Positions 29,347-41,745 of a stretch of 64,000 bases of DNA are shown here, piece after piece. A program made the position numbers and the translations under genes. The notes under the pieces are model-generated. The model made no database searches. It saw only the letters and a list, made by a program, of their open reading frames with translations, and had not been told where the DNA came from. The first letter of the stretch is position 1, and each line of letters starts with the position of its first letter. Origin of the DNA: CAVSJJ01 sp963728395 (GTDB taxonomy: Bacteria; Actinomycetota; Actinomycetes; Actinomycetales; Dermatophilaceae); contig CAVSJJ010000003.1 of NCBI GenBank assembly GCA_963728395.1, forward strand, positions 124,001-188,000, in the 5' to 3' direction.

Positions 29347-30044
29347 GACGCCAGCCCGAGGAGCAGGTCCGCCGCCGCCCGGCGCCGTTCGTCGCCGGTC
29401 ACGTCCGGGACGGTCGACACCCCGGTCACCTCGCCCGCCTCGGTGAGGAGGATGTCGAGGGCGCGGCAGCCCGTCCTCTCGCCGAGGGCGGCGACCCCCT
29501 CGGCCTCGACGGCGTCGCGGGCGCCGCACACCCGCCCGTTCGCCACGAGGACGGAGCGGGACGGTATGCCGTCCGGCGCGGTCGGCATCCCCACCTCCGC
29601 GGCCACGCGGCGCCACCGCGCGGGCGACCACGACGGCCCGGTCGGACCGAGCCCGTCCGGCGGGTTGACGACCCGTCGACCGAGCGCGGCGAGCCAGGCC
29701 ACGAGCAGCGCGTCGGTCTCGGCCCGGGCGTAGTCGGCATCGGGACCGCCCGGGTGGACCGCACTCGGTCGACGCGAGGACGCGCGGAACCAGACGGCGG
29801 CCAGGCTCCCGTCCTCGACGAGGGCCCGGCCGGAGGAGTCCGCGCCGAGGTCGGTGACGGACCGGATGGTCCCGTGGCGGTCGACCCGCAGGGTCCACCC
29901 GGCCGAGGCGAGCCGGTCGCCGGTCACGAGGGCCACGCGCCGGGCCGGGTCACCGTCGAGCAGCGACGCGGCCTCGAGCGCGACCGCTCGGCCCCCGTGG
30001 TCGCCGGCGTCGGCGACCACGAGGACCACGCGGGCCTGGGTCAC
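29343..30044 (-). CDS. Protein resembling the N-terminal (pre-ATP-grasp) part of graspetide ligases
   Basis: 233 residues from GTG 30044, overlapping the metalloprotease stop. It opens ARVVLVVADAGDHGGRAVAL E, a Rossmann-like strand and loop. Later come AAVWFRASSRRPS, RAETDALLVAWLAALGRRVV NPPDG and ARWRRVAAEVGMPTAPDG. This order (W-[YF]-R, an acidic/leucine helix, V-N-P, a helix ending G-x-x-x-P) is what I know from the N-terminal domain of graspetide-type ATP-grasp ligases. The catalytic ATP-grasp half is absent; only about 60 residues of small alpha/beta sequence follow. It may be a substrate-recognition subunit for the adjacent ligase. The similarity is by eye only. Confidence 0.6.
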   Translation of the reverse strand: MTQARVVLVVADAGDHGGRAVALEAASLLDGDPARRVALVTGDRLASAGWTLRVDRHGTIRSVTDLGADSSGRALVEDGSLAAVWFRASSRRPSAVHPGGPDADYARAETDALLVAWLAALGRRVVNPPDGLGPTGPSWSPARWRRVAAEVGMPTAPDGIPSRSVLVANGRVCGARDAVEAEGVAALGERTGCRALDILLTEAGEVTGVSTVPDVTGDERRRAAADLLLGLAS

Positions 30045-31873
30045 GGCGTGCTCGGGGGCGTGTCGAGCTGACGCTTGCCCTGGGCGTCGTCGGGCGGCAC
30101 GACGCCCGAGCCGGGCGCACCCATGAGGTCCGGCCGGAGCGAACCGTCGATGAAGACCTGGCCGCCCTGCTGGTCGGCGCCGCCGAAGACGGCCGCCTCG
30201 AGGGCGCTCAGGCGGGCCTCGACGCCGGGGTCGGCGGCCTGCTCGGGGGCATAGCCACCACCGCCGCCGGGTCGTCCGGGCCAGTTCTCGAACCCGGCCT
30301 CCTTGACCTCCTTGGCCACCTCCTTGAGCTCCTTGGCGACCTCCTTGACGTCCTTGATCGTGTCCTTGAGGAGGTTCTTGTCGTGGGTGGTCTCCTTGAG
30401 GTCCTTGATGATCGTCTTGTGGTCCGGGAAGCGCTCCTTGAGGACCTCCTTGACCTCCTTGACCTCCTTGCCCTCCTTGAGGATCGTCTTGCAGGACACG
30501 GTGAGCTGGACGGTCATCGCGGCGCTCGAGGCGGGGATGGACTTGACGGACACGCACGTGTCGGCGCCGGCGTACGACTTCGTGCTCGGCGACGTCGCCT
30601 GGGTGGCCGAGGTCTTGTTCGCCGACCCCGGGAAGGGGTCTCCGGCGTCGCCACGGTTCGCCCCGTGCTCGAGGTCCTGGCTGCCGTCGGCCTGGAGCAG
30701 ACCGACCTTGTAGTGGGTCTCGTCGCTGTTGCTCGTCTTCGTGTCGTCGACGTGCCACAGGAGGAGCCCGTCGCCGGGCAGCGCCTGGTCGTAGCCGGTC
30801 TTCTGCCGGTTCTCGAGGAGGAAGTACTCCGAGCCGCTCGCGCCGTTCTTCCAGAGTCGGAACAGGTGGTGGCTCGTCTCGACGGCCTCGACGGTCACCG
30901 GGCCGTTCGTCGTCACGTTCGTCACGGTGGCCCAGCCCTGGTTCGCCTTGCACCACGCGCTCGGGTGGGACGGGATGTCGCCGCCACCGTTCCAGCTGCC
31001 GCCGCCCATGAGGCACCAGTTGCCGACGCCCTCGGAGGAGTAGTCGGTGTCATAGAGGTCGGGGAAGCCGAAGAGCAGATGCCCCAGCTCGTGGGCCGAG
31101 ACGCCGATCTTCGCGTCCTCCGGGATGGTGAGGTAGCCGTAGATCTTCGTGCCGTCGGTGTTGTAGGCCGTCGACAGGGTCGACTTGTGCGACCAGATGT
31201 CGCCCAGGCTGCCGGTGACCTCGGCGCCGGGGCCGGCGTGGACGACGATGAACGCGTCGACGTAGCCGTTGCCGTCGTTGTCGTACGGCGCGAAGTTGAC
31301 ATCGGGGTCGGCGGCGACGGCCGCGTCGTGCGCGAGCTGCGGCGAGCGGAAGGCCGTGCCGCCCTTGCCGATCCCGGACCCGTTGTTGGCGTACCACGCC
31401 AGCGTCTGCGGCATCCGATAGGGGCCGACGACCGTGCCGTCGAGGGTGACGAGCCCGTTCGTCACCTCGGCGTAGTACTCCTTGACGCTGCCGTGCGGCA
31501 GGACGCCGGTCGAGAAGAACAGGTCCTCGAAGTGGCTCGTCGACGCGGCCATCGCCTTGTCCGAGAAGTCGACGAGGATGACGGCGACGCGGACGGTTCC
31601 CCGCAGCGGGGTCCGCTCGAGTGCGGCCGCCCGGATGGTGGCCTCCGCCGTCCCGGCGGGGAAGGCCTCGGGCGGGATGATGACGCCGTCGTTGAAGCCC
31701 AGCCGCTTGGGCTCACCCTCGAGGCGCAGGGTGGCGGCACCGTCCGCCTTGCGGCGACGACCGGTCGCGGCGAGCTCCTTGGCCCAGCGCTCCTTCAGCT
31801 CCGGGCTCGGGGCGATGGCGCAGGTCGCGTCCCGCTGGTCCCGGGTCCACGTGGACGTGTCGATCTCGGACAT
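30041..31873 (-). CDS. M6-type (immune inhibitor A-like) metalloprotease with Lys/Glu-rich tail
   Basis: 610 residues from ATG 31873, six bases after GGGGAGGAG. A GTG at 31895 region is too far from that site. The zinc site is VSAHELGHLLFGFPDLYD (His261, Glu262, His265), followed by GNWCLMGGGSWNGGG, the M6 pattern. A Ca-loop-like DNDGNGYVDAF precedes it. No signal peptide or transmembrane segment is visible, unlike most M6 proteases. After the catalytic and beta domains, residues about 463-525 are a charged helical stretch of repeated KEV/KEL/KDL units. A Gly/Pro-rich tail ends TPPSTP. First gene of the cassette. It could be protease, substrate or both. Confidence 0.82.
   Translation of the reverse strand: MSEIDTSTWTRDQRDATCAIAPSPELKERWAKELAATGRRRKADGAATLRLEGEPKRLGFNDGVIIPPEAFPAGTAEATIRAAALERTPLRGTVRVAVILVDFSDKAMAASTSHFEDLFFSTGVLPHGSVKEYYAEVTNGLVTLDGTVVGPYRMPQTLAWYANNGSGIGKGGTAFRSPQLAHDAAVAADPDVNFAPYDNDGNGYVDAFIVVHAGPGAEVTGSLGDIWSHKSTLSTAYNTDGTKIYGYLTIPEDAKIGVSAHELGHLLFGFPDLYDTDYSSEGVGNWCLMGGGSWNGGGDIPSHPSAWCKANQGWATVTNVTTNGPVTVEAVETSHHLFRLWKNGASGSEYFLLENRQKTGYDQALPGDGLLLWHVDDTKTSNSDETHYKVGLLQADGSQDLEHGANRGDAGDPFPGSANKTSATQATSPSTKSYAGADTCVSVKSIPASSAAMTVQLTVSCKTILKEGKEVKEVKEVLKERFPDHKTIIKDLKETTHDKNLLKDTIKDVKEVAKELKEVAKEVKEAGFENWPGRPGGGGGYAPEQAADPGVEARLSALEAAVFGGADQQGGQVFIDGSLRPDLMGAPGSGVVPPDDAQGKRQLDTPPSTP
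30296..30490 (-). repeat. Imperfect 9-12 bp tandem repeats encoding the Lys/Glu-rich helix
   Basis: On the plus strand the unit CTCCTTGACCTCC and variants recur about fifteen times, reading K-E-V, K-E-L or K-D-L on the minus strand. The repeats are imperfect and in frame, so length can change in steps of three or four residues. The coded helix is almost evenly balanced in Lys and Glu/Asp, with Thr at ETTHD. Confidence 0.7.
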
Positions 31874-31943
31874 GGTGATCTCCTCCCCGCGCACCCCCCG
31901 GCGCGCGACTGGTGCCGATGACGGGAGGAGCGGGAGGCGGGCG

Positions 31944-31956
31944 GACGTGATACGTC
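31944..31956 (-). promoter_or_regulatory. Inverted repeat GACGT-GAT-ACGTC upstream of the M6 gene
   Basis: A perfect 5+3+5 palindrome in the 108-bp gap between add and the M6 gene, with a weak -10-like TATCAC on the minus strand inside it. It may be the cassette's operator or promoter. The alternative is read-through from add, which is transcribed in the same direction. Confidence 0.3.
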
Positions 31957-31981
31957 GCGCCCCGGGCGCCGACGCGCGGGC

Positions 31982-33069
31982 TCAGGAGCCGGGGCCGCCG
32001 GCTGCGTATGCCGTGATCTCGCGGTGCAGCCGGGCCCGCACCTCGTCGGGGGCGAAGCTCGCGTCGACCGCCGCCCGGGCGAGATCGGTGACGCCGGCGG
32101 CGTCGAGCCCGAGGAGGGCCGCGGCGACCGCGTACTCGCGGGTCAGCGTCGTCCCGAACATCGGGGGGTCGTCGCTGTTGACGGTGACGACGACGCCGGC
32201 GTCGCGCATCGCGACGATCGGGTGGTCCTCGATCCGCTCCACGGCGCGGGTGGCGACGTTGGACGTCGGGCAGACCTCGAGGGGGATCCGGTGCTCGGCG
32301 AGGTGCTCGAGCAGCCGGGGGTCCCGGACCGCCGAGGTCCCGTGGCCGATGCGCTCCGCGCCGAGGTGGGTGAGGGCGTCCCACACCGTCTCGCGGTCCC
32401 GTCGTCTCACCCGCGTGGGGGACGCTGTGCAGCCCGGCGGCCCGGGCGCGCTCGAAGTGCGGCGCGAACGGCGGCCGCGGGACGCCGACCTCCGGGCCGC
32501 CGAGGCCGAAGCCGACCAGCGACGGCGGGGCCGTGGTCGACGGCATACGTCGACCGTGGCGTCGGCGGACGCGAGGCCGACCTCGCCGGGGATGTCGTAG
32601 ATCCAGCGCAGGACGATCCCGAGGTCGCGCTCGGCGGCGACCCGAGCATCCTCGATCGCCTCGGTGTAGGCCTCGATGGGGATGCCGCGGACGACCGAGG
32701 TGTACGGCGTCATCGTCAGCTCGGCGTAGCGGACCTGCTGGGCCGCGAGCTCCTGGGCGACCTCGTAGGTGAGCAGCCGGACGTCCTCGGGCGTCGTGAT
32801 GAGGTCGACGACGGCGAGGTAGACGTCGATGAAGTGCGCGAAGTCGGTGAAGGTGAAGAACCGCGCGAGCTCCTCGGGGTCGGTCGGCACGGGGGAGCCG
32901 GGATGCCGGGCAGCGAGGTCGGCGACGATCCGCGGGGACGCCGAGCCGACGTGGTGGACGTGCAGCTCCGCCTTGGGCAGGCCGGCGATGTATGCCGAGA
33001 GGCCGGTGCCGCCGGGAGGTCCGGGGTGGCGGCGTCGGGTCGGGCCGGAGGGGTCGTCGGGCCAGTCAT
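31982..33069 (-). CDS. add: Adenosine deaminase (frame interrupted)
   Basis: Zinc enzyme that converts adenosine to inosine in purine salvage. KAELHVHHVGSASPRIVADL carries the metal-binding His-x-His. FTDFAHFIDVYLAVVDLI and VRYAELTMTPYTSV follow. A segment in another frame supplies GFGLGGPEVGVPRPPFAPHF and SVPHAGETTGP, with His-Ala-Gly-Glu. The last part has ERIGHGTSAVRDPRLLEHLA and VTVNSDDPPMFGTTLTREYA. Breaks near 32550 and 32405 frame the middle part. The start is uncertain: ATG 33069 needs a further shift near 33015, and the in-frame alternative is upstream near 33087. About 360 residues. Confidence 0.85.
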
Positions 33070-33124
33070 GCGGCCGAGTGTGCCCCATGGCCCGGAGCGA
33101 GGCGGGCGCGACGGGTGGACGTGG

Positions 33125-33388
33125 GTGAGCCCGGTGCTCGGCTTCGTCGTCGTCGTCGCCGCCGGGCTCGAGCGGATCTTCAGCCGGACGACCCAGTCGG
33201 CCGTCGCGCTCGACGAGCTGCGCCGCGGGCTGGCGCGGGAGCGGCGCCTGCTCGTCGCCGGGACGGGGGAGTACGCCGACCCCGACGGCCGCGTCGAGAC
33301 GTACGTGCGGCGCAGCGAGGAGCACCTCGCCGCCTACGACGCGATGATGGTCGACTACGCCCACCACCTCGTCGAGCGTCAGGGCTGA
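33125..33388 (+). CDS. Small membrane-anchored protein of unknown function
   Basis: 87 residues from GTG 33125. It starts with a hydrophobic helix (PVLGFVVVVAAGLERIF), followed by a charged, mostly helical cytosolic part: QSAVALDELRRGLARERRLL and RVETYVRRSEEHLAAYDAMM. An in-frame ATG at 33068 would add 19 residues but would overlap the divergent add start. No family recognised. It lies between add and tyrS and may use the same divergent promoter region. The intact frame and actinobacterial codon use support it as real. Confidence 0.5.
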   Translation: MSPVLGFVVVVAAGLERIFSRTTQSAVALDELRRGLARERRLLVAGTGEYADPDGRVETYVRRSEEHLAAYDAMMVDYAHHLVERQG

Positions 33389-33421
33389 GCGTTCCCCTCT
33401 CGGCCCCGTCGGCCGCGTGCG

Positions 33422-33457
33422 GTTCACCGGGTCTCGCACGTCCCGACCCGGGTGAAC
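33422..33457. repeat. Inverted repeat before tyrS
   Basis: GTTCACCGGGTC pairs with GACCCGGGTGAAC across an 11-base loop, with one bulged base. No U-tract follows, so it is not a standard terminator. It lies about 100 bp before the tyrS start and could be part of its leader or an operator. Confidence 0.35.
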
Positions 33458-33560
33458 ACCCGCGCGACGGCTCCCTCGCCCGTGGCAGGCTGGGGCGCGG
33501 CATGGCCCATACCGGGCGGCGTCGTCGCCCCGCCGGCCGAGACGAAGGAGAGCCGACACC

Positions 33561-34832
33561 GTGACCGACATCCTCGACGAGCTGCAGTGGCGCGGATCGG
33601 TGGCCCAGACCACCGACGAGACCGCGCTGCGCGAGGCACTCGCGAGCGGACCGATCACGGCCTACTGCGGGTTCGACCCGACGGCCCCGTCGCTGCACTT
33701 CGGCAACTTCGTCCAGCTCGTCGTCCTGCGTCGGCTCCAGCGGGCCGGCCACCGGGTCATCTGCCTCGTCGGCGGGTTCGACGGGGCTGATCGGAGACCC
33801 CAAGCCGACCTCCGAGCGGGTGCTGAAGTCCAAGGAGCAGACCGCGGACTAGGTCGGCCGGATCAAGAAGCTCGTCCAGCCCTTCCTCGACTTCGACGGC
33901 GACAACCCGGCGATCCTCGTCGACAACCTCGACTGGACGGCCCCGATGTCGGCCCTGGACTTCCTCCGCGACGTCGGCAAGCACTTCCGGGTCAACCAGA
34001 TGATCCGCAAGGAGGCGATCGCGGCGCGGCTGGAGAGCCAGGAGGGGATCTCCTACACCGAGTTCAGCTACCAGCTGCTCCAGGCCCTGGACTACCTCCA
34101 TCTGTACCGCGCGCACGGGTGCACCCTGCAGACCGGGGGCTCGGACCAGTGGGGCAACCTCACCGCCGGCGTCGACCTCATCCACCGGACCGAGGGGGTG
34201 GCGGTCCACGCCCTGACGACGCCGCTGCTCACCGACGCGGCCGGGGATGAAGTTCGGCAAGTCCGAGGGCAACGCCATCTGGCTGTCGGCCGACATGACG
34301 AGCCCGTACGCCTTCTACCAGTACTTCCTCAACGTCGAGGACGCCTCGGTCGTCGCCCTGCTCAAGGTCTTCACCGACCGCTCCCGCGAGGAGATCGCCG
34401 AGCTCGAGCGGCAGGTCGCCGAGGAGCCGTTCCGCCGCGCCGCCCAGCGGGCGCTCGCCGCCGACGTGACGACGCTCGTCCACGGGGCGGGGGCGACGGC
34501 GGCGGTCCAGGCGGCCTCGCGAGGCGCTGTTCGGCAGGGGCGACCTCCGCGCCCTCGACGCCGACGACGCTGCGGACGCGACGGCGGAGCTGCCCGGGGG
34601 AGAGGTGCCGCCGGGGATGCACCCTCACCGACGCCCTCGTCGCCGTCGGGCTCGTCGACTCGCGCAACGCCGCCCGCCGGGCGATCGGCGACGGGCGGCG
34701 CCTCGGTCAACGGCGAGCGGACGAGCGACCCCGAGCGGGGGCTCGACCGACGAGGACTTCCTCCACGGCGCGGTCGTCGTCCTGCGCCGGGGGCGCAAGT
34801 CGCTCGCGGCGGGCCGGCGGGCCTGCGCCTGA
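33561..34832 (+). CDS. tyrS: Tyrosine-tRNA ligase (six frame breaks and an in-frame TAG)
   Basis: Class I synthetase. GTG follows GAAGGAG. The HIGH-like element is PTAPSLHFGNFVQLVVLRRL. Later come NQMIRKEAIAARLESQEGIS, LHLYRAHGCTLQTGGSDQWG N (tyrosine pocket), and the KMSKS-like MKFGKSEGNAIWLSADMTSP YAF. A C-terminal S4 domain has CTLTDALVAVGLVDSRNAAR RAIGDG and ends RRACA. Breaks near 33786, 34240, 34520, 34620, 34690 and 34752 are each one added base. TAG at 33850-33852 replaces an expected Trp (TGG) in SKEQTADWVGRIKK. About 424 residues when repaired. The product is essential, so errors are likely. Confidence 0.9.
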
Positions 34833-34947
34833 GCGTCGCCGGTGCGGACGCGGCTCGCGCGCCACGCGCAGCCCGCTGACCTGCGACGGTGCGGGAGCGG
34901 CTCGGCGCGGGGCCGGCGCCGCGCGACACGCCCGGGATCCGGCCGAT

Positions 34948-34977
34948 TTGTGTTCGCCGCCCGGCGTCGTCTACTGT
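34948..34977 (+). promoter_or_regulatory. rRNA operon promoter candidate 1
   Basis: TTGTGT and TACTGT are separated by 18 bp. The -10 lies inside the inverted repeat CGTCGT...ACGACG. It is the most upstream of three candidates in the 640-bp region between tyrS and the 16S gene. Confidence 0.4.
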
Positions 34978-35083
34978 CTACGACGTCAGCCCGACAGGGA
35001 GGAACGGACGCCACCGCGGCGGGGCACACCCGCCCGAAGTAGGCCGGTCCCGAGCGGCTGACTCCCCACGCGCCGACCGCGAG

Positions 35084-35113
35084 TTGGAACGGCGACCGCA
35101 AGGTTGCTAGAGT
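35084..35113 (+). promoter_or_regulatory. rRNA operon promoter candidate 2
   Basis: TTGGAA and TAGAGT with an 18-bp spacer, about 360 bp before mature 16S RNA. The -10 equals the hexamer found before pyrG. Confidence 0.5.
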
Positions 35114-35168
35114 GGGTGCCCCGCTGAGATCCAAGCGCGACCAGATCCGGCCGCTCCACGGAGCGGAT

Positions 35169-35198
35169 TTGACGCCCAAGCATGGACGCGGGTAAGTT
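35169..35198 (+). promoter_or_regulatory. rRNA operon promoter candidate 3
   Basis: TTGACG and TAAGTT with an 18-bp spacer. This has the best -35 of the three. It lies just upstream of the antitermination/processing segment that starts at 35254. Confidence 0.5.
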
Positions 35199-35253
35199 GG
35201 AGTGGTTGCCCCGAAACGCCGGACCGAGGTCCGGGGGATGGTGTGCGTCCGAA

Positions 35254-35277
35254 CCTTGAGAACTCAACAGCGTGTCA
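35254..35277 (+). other. 5' arm of the 16S precursor processing stem (boxA-like)
   Basis: CTTGAGAACTCAACAGCGTG is the boxA-like element typical of Micrococcales rRNA leaders. With its flanks it pairs with 37162-37185 on the other side of 16S, allowing G-U pairs, and so forms the stem cut by RNase III. The rest of the leader up to 35472 shows no gene. Confidence 0.65.
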
Positions 35278-35472
35278 AAAATCGATGCCAATAACCTCGT
35301 CCCGAGGTGGCAGCGAGCCGGGCCATCCGGCCTGGTGGCGCACCGTCTCGGACGAAAATCCTTTGGTTGACAACGAATGACTAACTCAAGCTAGTCGTTC
35401 TTGCTCAGTCAGTGAAACAACCCTTCGAGGGTTTCTGTTTCCGCCGGCGCTCGCGTCGGACGGAGCAAGACA

Positions 35473-40448
<4,976 letters not shown>

Positions 40449-40513
40449 CACACTGCTTGCGTCCACTGTGCAGTTCCCGAGATACGGTCGGGAACGACTG
40501 ACATCTCCATAGA

Positions 40514-40631
40514 GTTTCGGCTGTCATAGCGAAGGGGAAACGCCCGGCTCCATTCCGAACCCGGAAGCTAAGCCCTTCAGCGCCGATGGTACTGCACTGG
40601 GGACGGTGTGGGAGAGTAGGACGCAGCCGGA
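40514..40631 (+). rRNA. 5S ribosomal RNA
   Basis: About 118 nt starting GTTTCGGCTGTCATAGCG, with the conserved CCATTCCGAACCCGGAAGCT and GGGAGAGTAGGACGC. Ends are set by pairing of CGGCTG with CAGCCG. An 8-bp hairpin (40473-40495) lies in the 23S-5S spacer. Confidence 0.95.
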
Positions 40632-40640
40632 CATACTTTC

Positions 40641-40680
40641 ACCATGGCTCGTCGGTTTCCGACGGGCCATGGTTGTTTTC
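40641..40680 (+). terminator. Rho-independent terminator of the rRNA operon
   Basis: ACCATGGCTCGTCGG and CCGACGGGCCATGGT form a stem of about 14 pairs with a TTT loop, followed by TGTTTTC. It lies ten bases after 5S and 57 bp before the next gene. Confidence 0.88.
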
Positions 40681-40737
40681 TGGGTCGATGGGCCCGGCGC
40701 CGGCAGCACAGGCGCATCCGATGGGTGAGGAGGCCCG

Positions 40738-41745
40738 GTGAGCGAGTCAGACAGGCCGCGCGGTGGACGCCGTGATGGCGGGCGACGCGACGGGGCCGGA
40801 GCCTCCGGCGCCGGCCGCGATGGCGGCGGCGCCGGTCGAGGCGCCGGACGGGCCGGCTCAGCCGGGTCGGGGCGGGGCGGCTCCGCTGGTCGCGGGGGCC
40901 CTGGCGGGCGTGGCGGCCGCGGTGGCGATGCCCGGCGCGGGGGTCCCGAGCGGGGCGACGGCGCGCAGCGGGGCGGCCCACGGCTGACCCCGACCACGCC
41001 CCGACTCCCCGAGCCCCGCATCGCCGACGGCGTCACGGGAAGGGAGCTAGACCGTGGCGTCCATCTGCAGCTGCGGACGCTGAGCAAGGAGAACGCCGAG
41101 GGCGTGGCTCAGCATCTCGTCATGGTGGCCCTCCTGATGGACGCCGGCGATCTCGCGGCCGCCCAGGCGCATGCCGAGACGGCGGTGCGCCGTGCCGGAC
41201 GGGTCCCGGCCGCCCGCGAGGCCCTCGGGATGGTCGCCTACCGGCAGGGGGACTTCGCCCGCGCCCTCGCTGAGTTCCGGACGGTGCGCCGGCTCAGCGG
41301 CTCGGCGCATCTCCTGCCGCTCATGGTCGACTGCGAGCGGGGCCTCGGTCGGCCGACCAAGGCACTGGACCTCGCCGCGGAGAAGGACGCCGCGACGCTG
41401 AGCGACGCCGAGCGGGTTGAGCTCGCGATCGTCGTGTCGGGCGTGCGCCGCGACCTCGGCCAGGACGACATCGCCCTGGTCGCCCTGCAGATCCCCCAAC
41501 TGAGGCGACGGGGAGGGGACCACCACCGTCTCCACTACGCCTACGCCGATGCACTCCTCGCGCTCGGCCGGACCGAGGAGGCGCGAGAGTGGTTCGCCCG
41601 TGCCGCGGCCGGGGACCCCGACGGTGAGACCGACGCCGTCGAGCGGCTCGAAGAGCTGGACGGGGTCATCGTCACCGATCTCGGTGCCGACGACGAGGAC
41701 GAGGGCGAGCCGAACGCGGGCCGGCCCGGCGATCATCCGGCATGA
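40738..41745 (+). CDS. Tetratricopeptide-repeat protein with a Gly/Arg-rich N-terminus
   Basis: 335 residues from GTG 40738. The first 80 residues are a low-complexity Arg/Gly/Asp stretch (RGGRRDGGRRDGAGASGAGR). From about residue 100 the protein is helical with TPR-like pairs, for example MDAGDLAAAQAHAETAVRRA and YRQGDFARALAEFRTVRRLS. The end is acidic (DLGADDEDEGEPNAG). A TPR protein in the same place, before a HAD phosphatase and tlyA, is known in other actinobacteria (Rv1691 position). Its role is unknown. RGG tracts often bind RNA, and the gene follows an rRNA operon, but this is speculative. The stop overlaps the next ATG. Confidence 0.8.
   Translation: MSESDRPRGGRRDGGRRDGAGASGAGRDGGGAGRGAGRAGSAGSGRGGSAGRGGPGGRGGRGGDARRGGPERGDGAQRGGPRLTPTTPRLPEPRIADGVTGRELDRGVHLQLRTLSKENAEGVAQHLVMVALLMDAGDLAAAQAHAETAVRRAGRVPAAREALGMVAYRQGDFARALAEFRTVRRLSGSAHLLPLMVDCERGLGRPTKALDLAAEKDAATLSDAERVELAIVVSGVRRDLGQDDIALVALQIPQLRRRGGDHHRLHYAYADALLALGRTEEAREWFARAAAGDPDGETDAVERLEELDGVIVTDLGADDEDEGEPNAGRPGDHPA

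Noticed and set aside
30296..30490. Transposon end repeats or satellite DNA
   Set aside because: The repeats are in frame within an otherwise normal gene, with no transposase nearby.
33422..33457. Rho-independent terminator upstream of tyrS
   Set aside because: The stem is good but no run of T follows on either strand.
52..34832. Programmed frameshifting or mass gene decay
   Set aside because: Breaks occur in unrelated genes, without slippery motifs, up to ten per gene, in essential genes, and all by added bases. Sequence error is far simpler.
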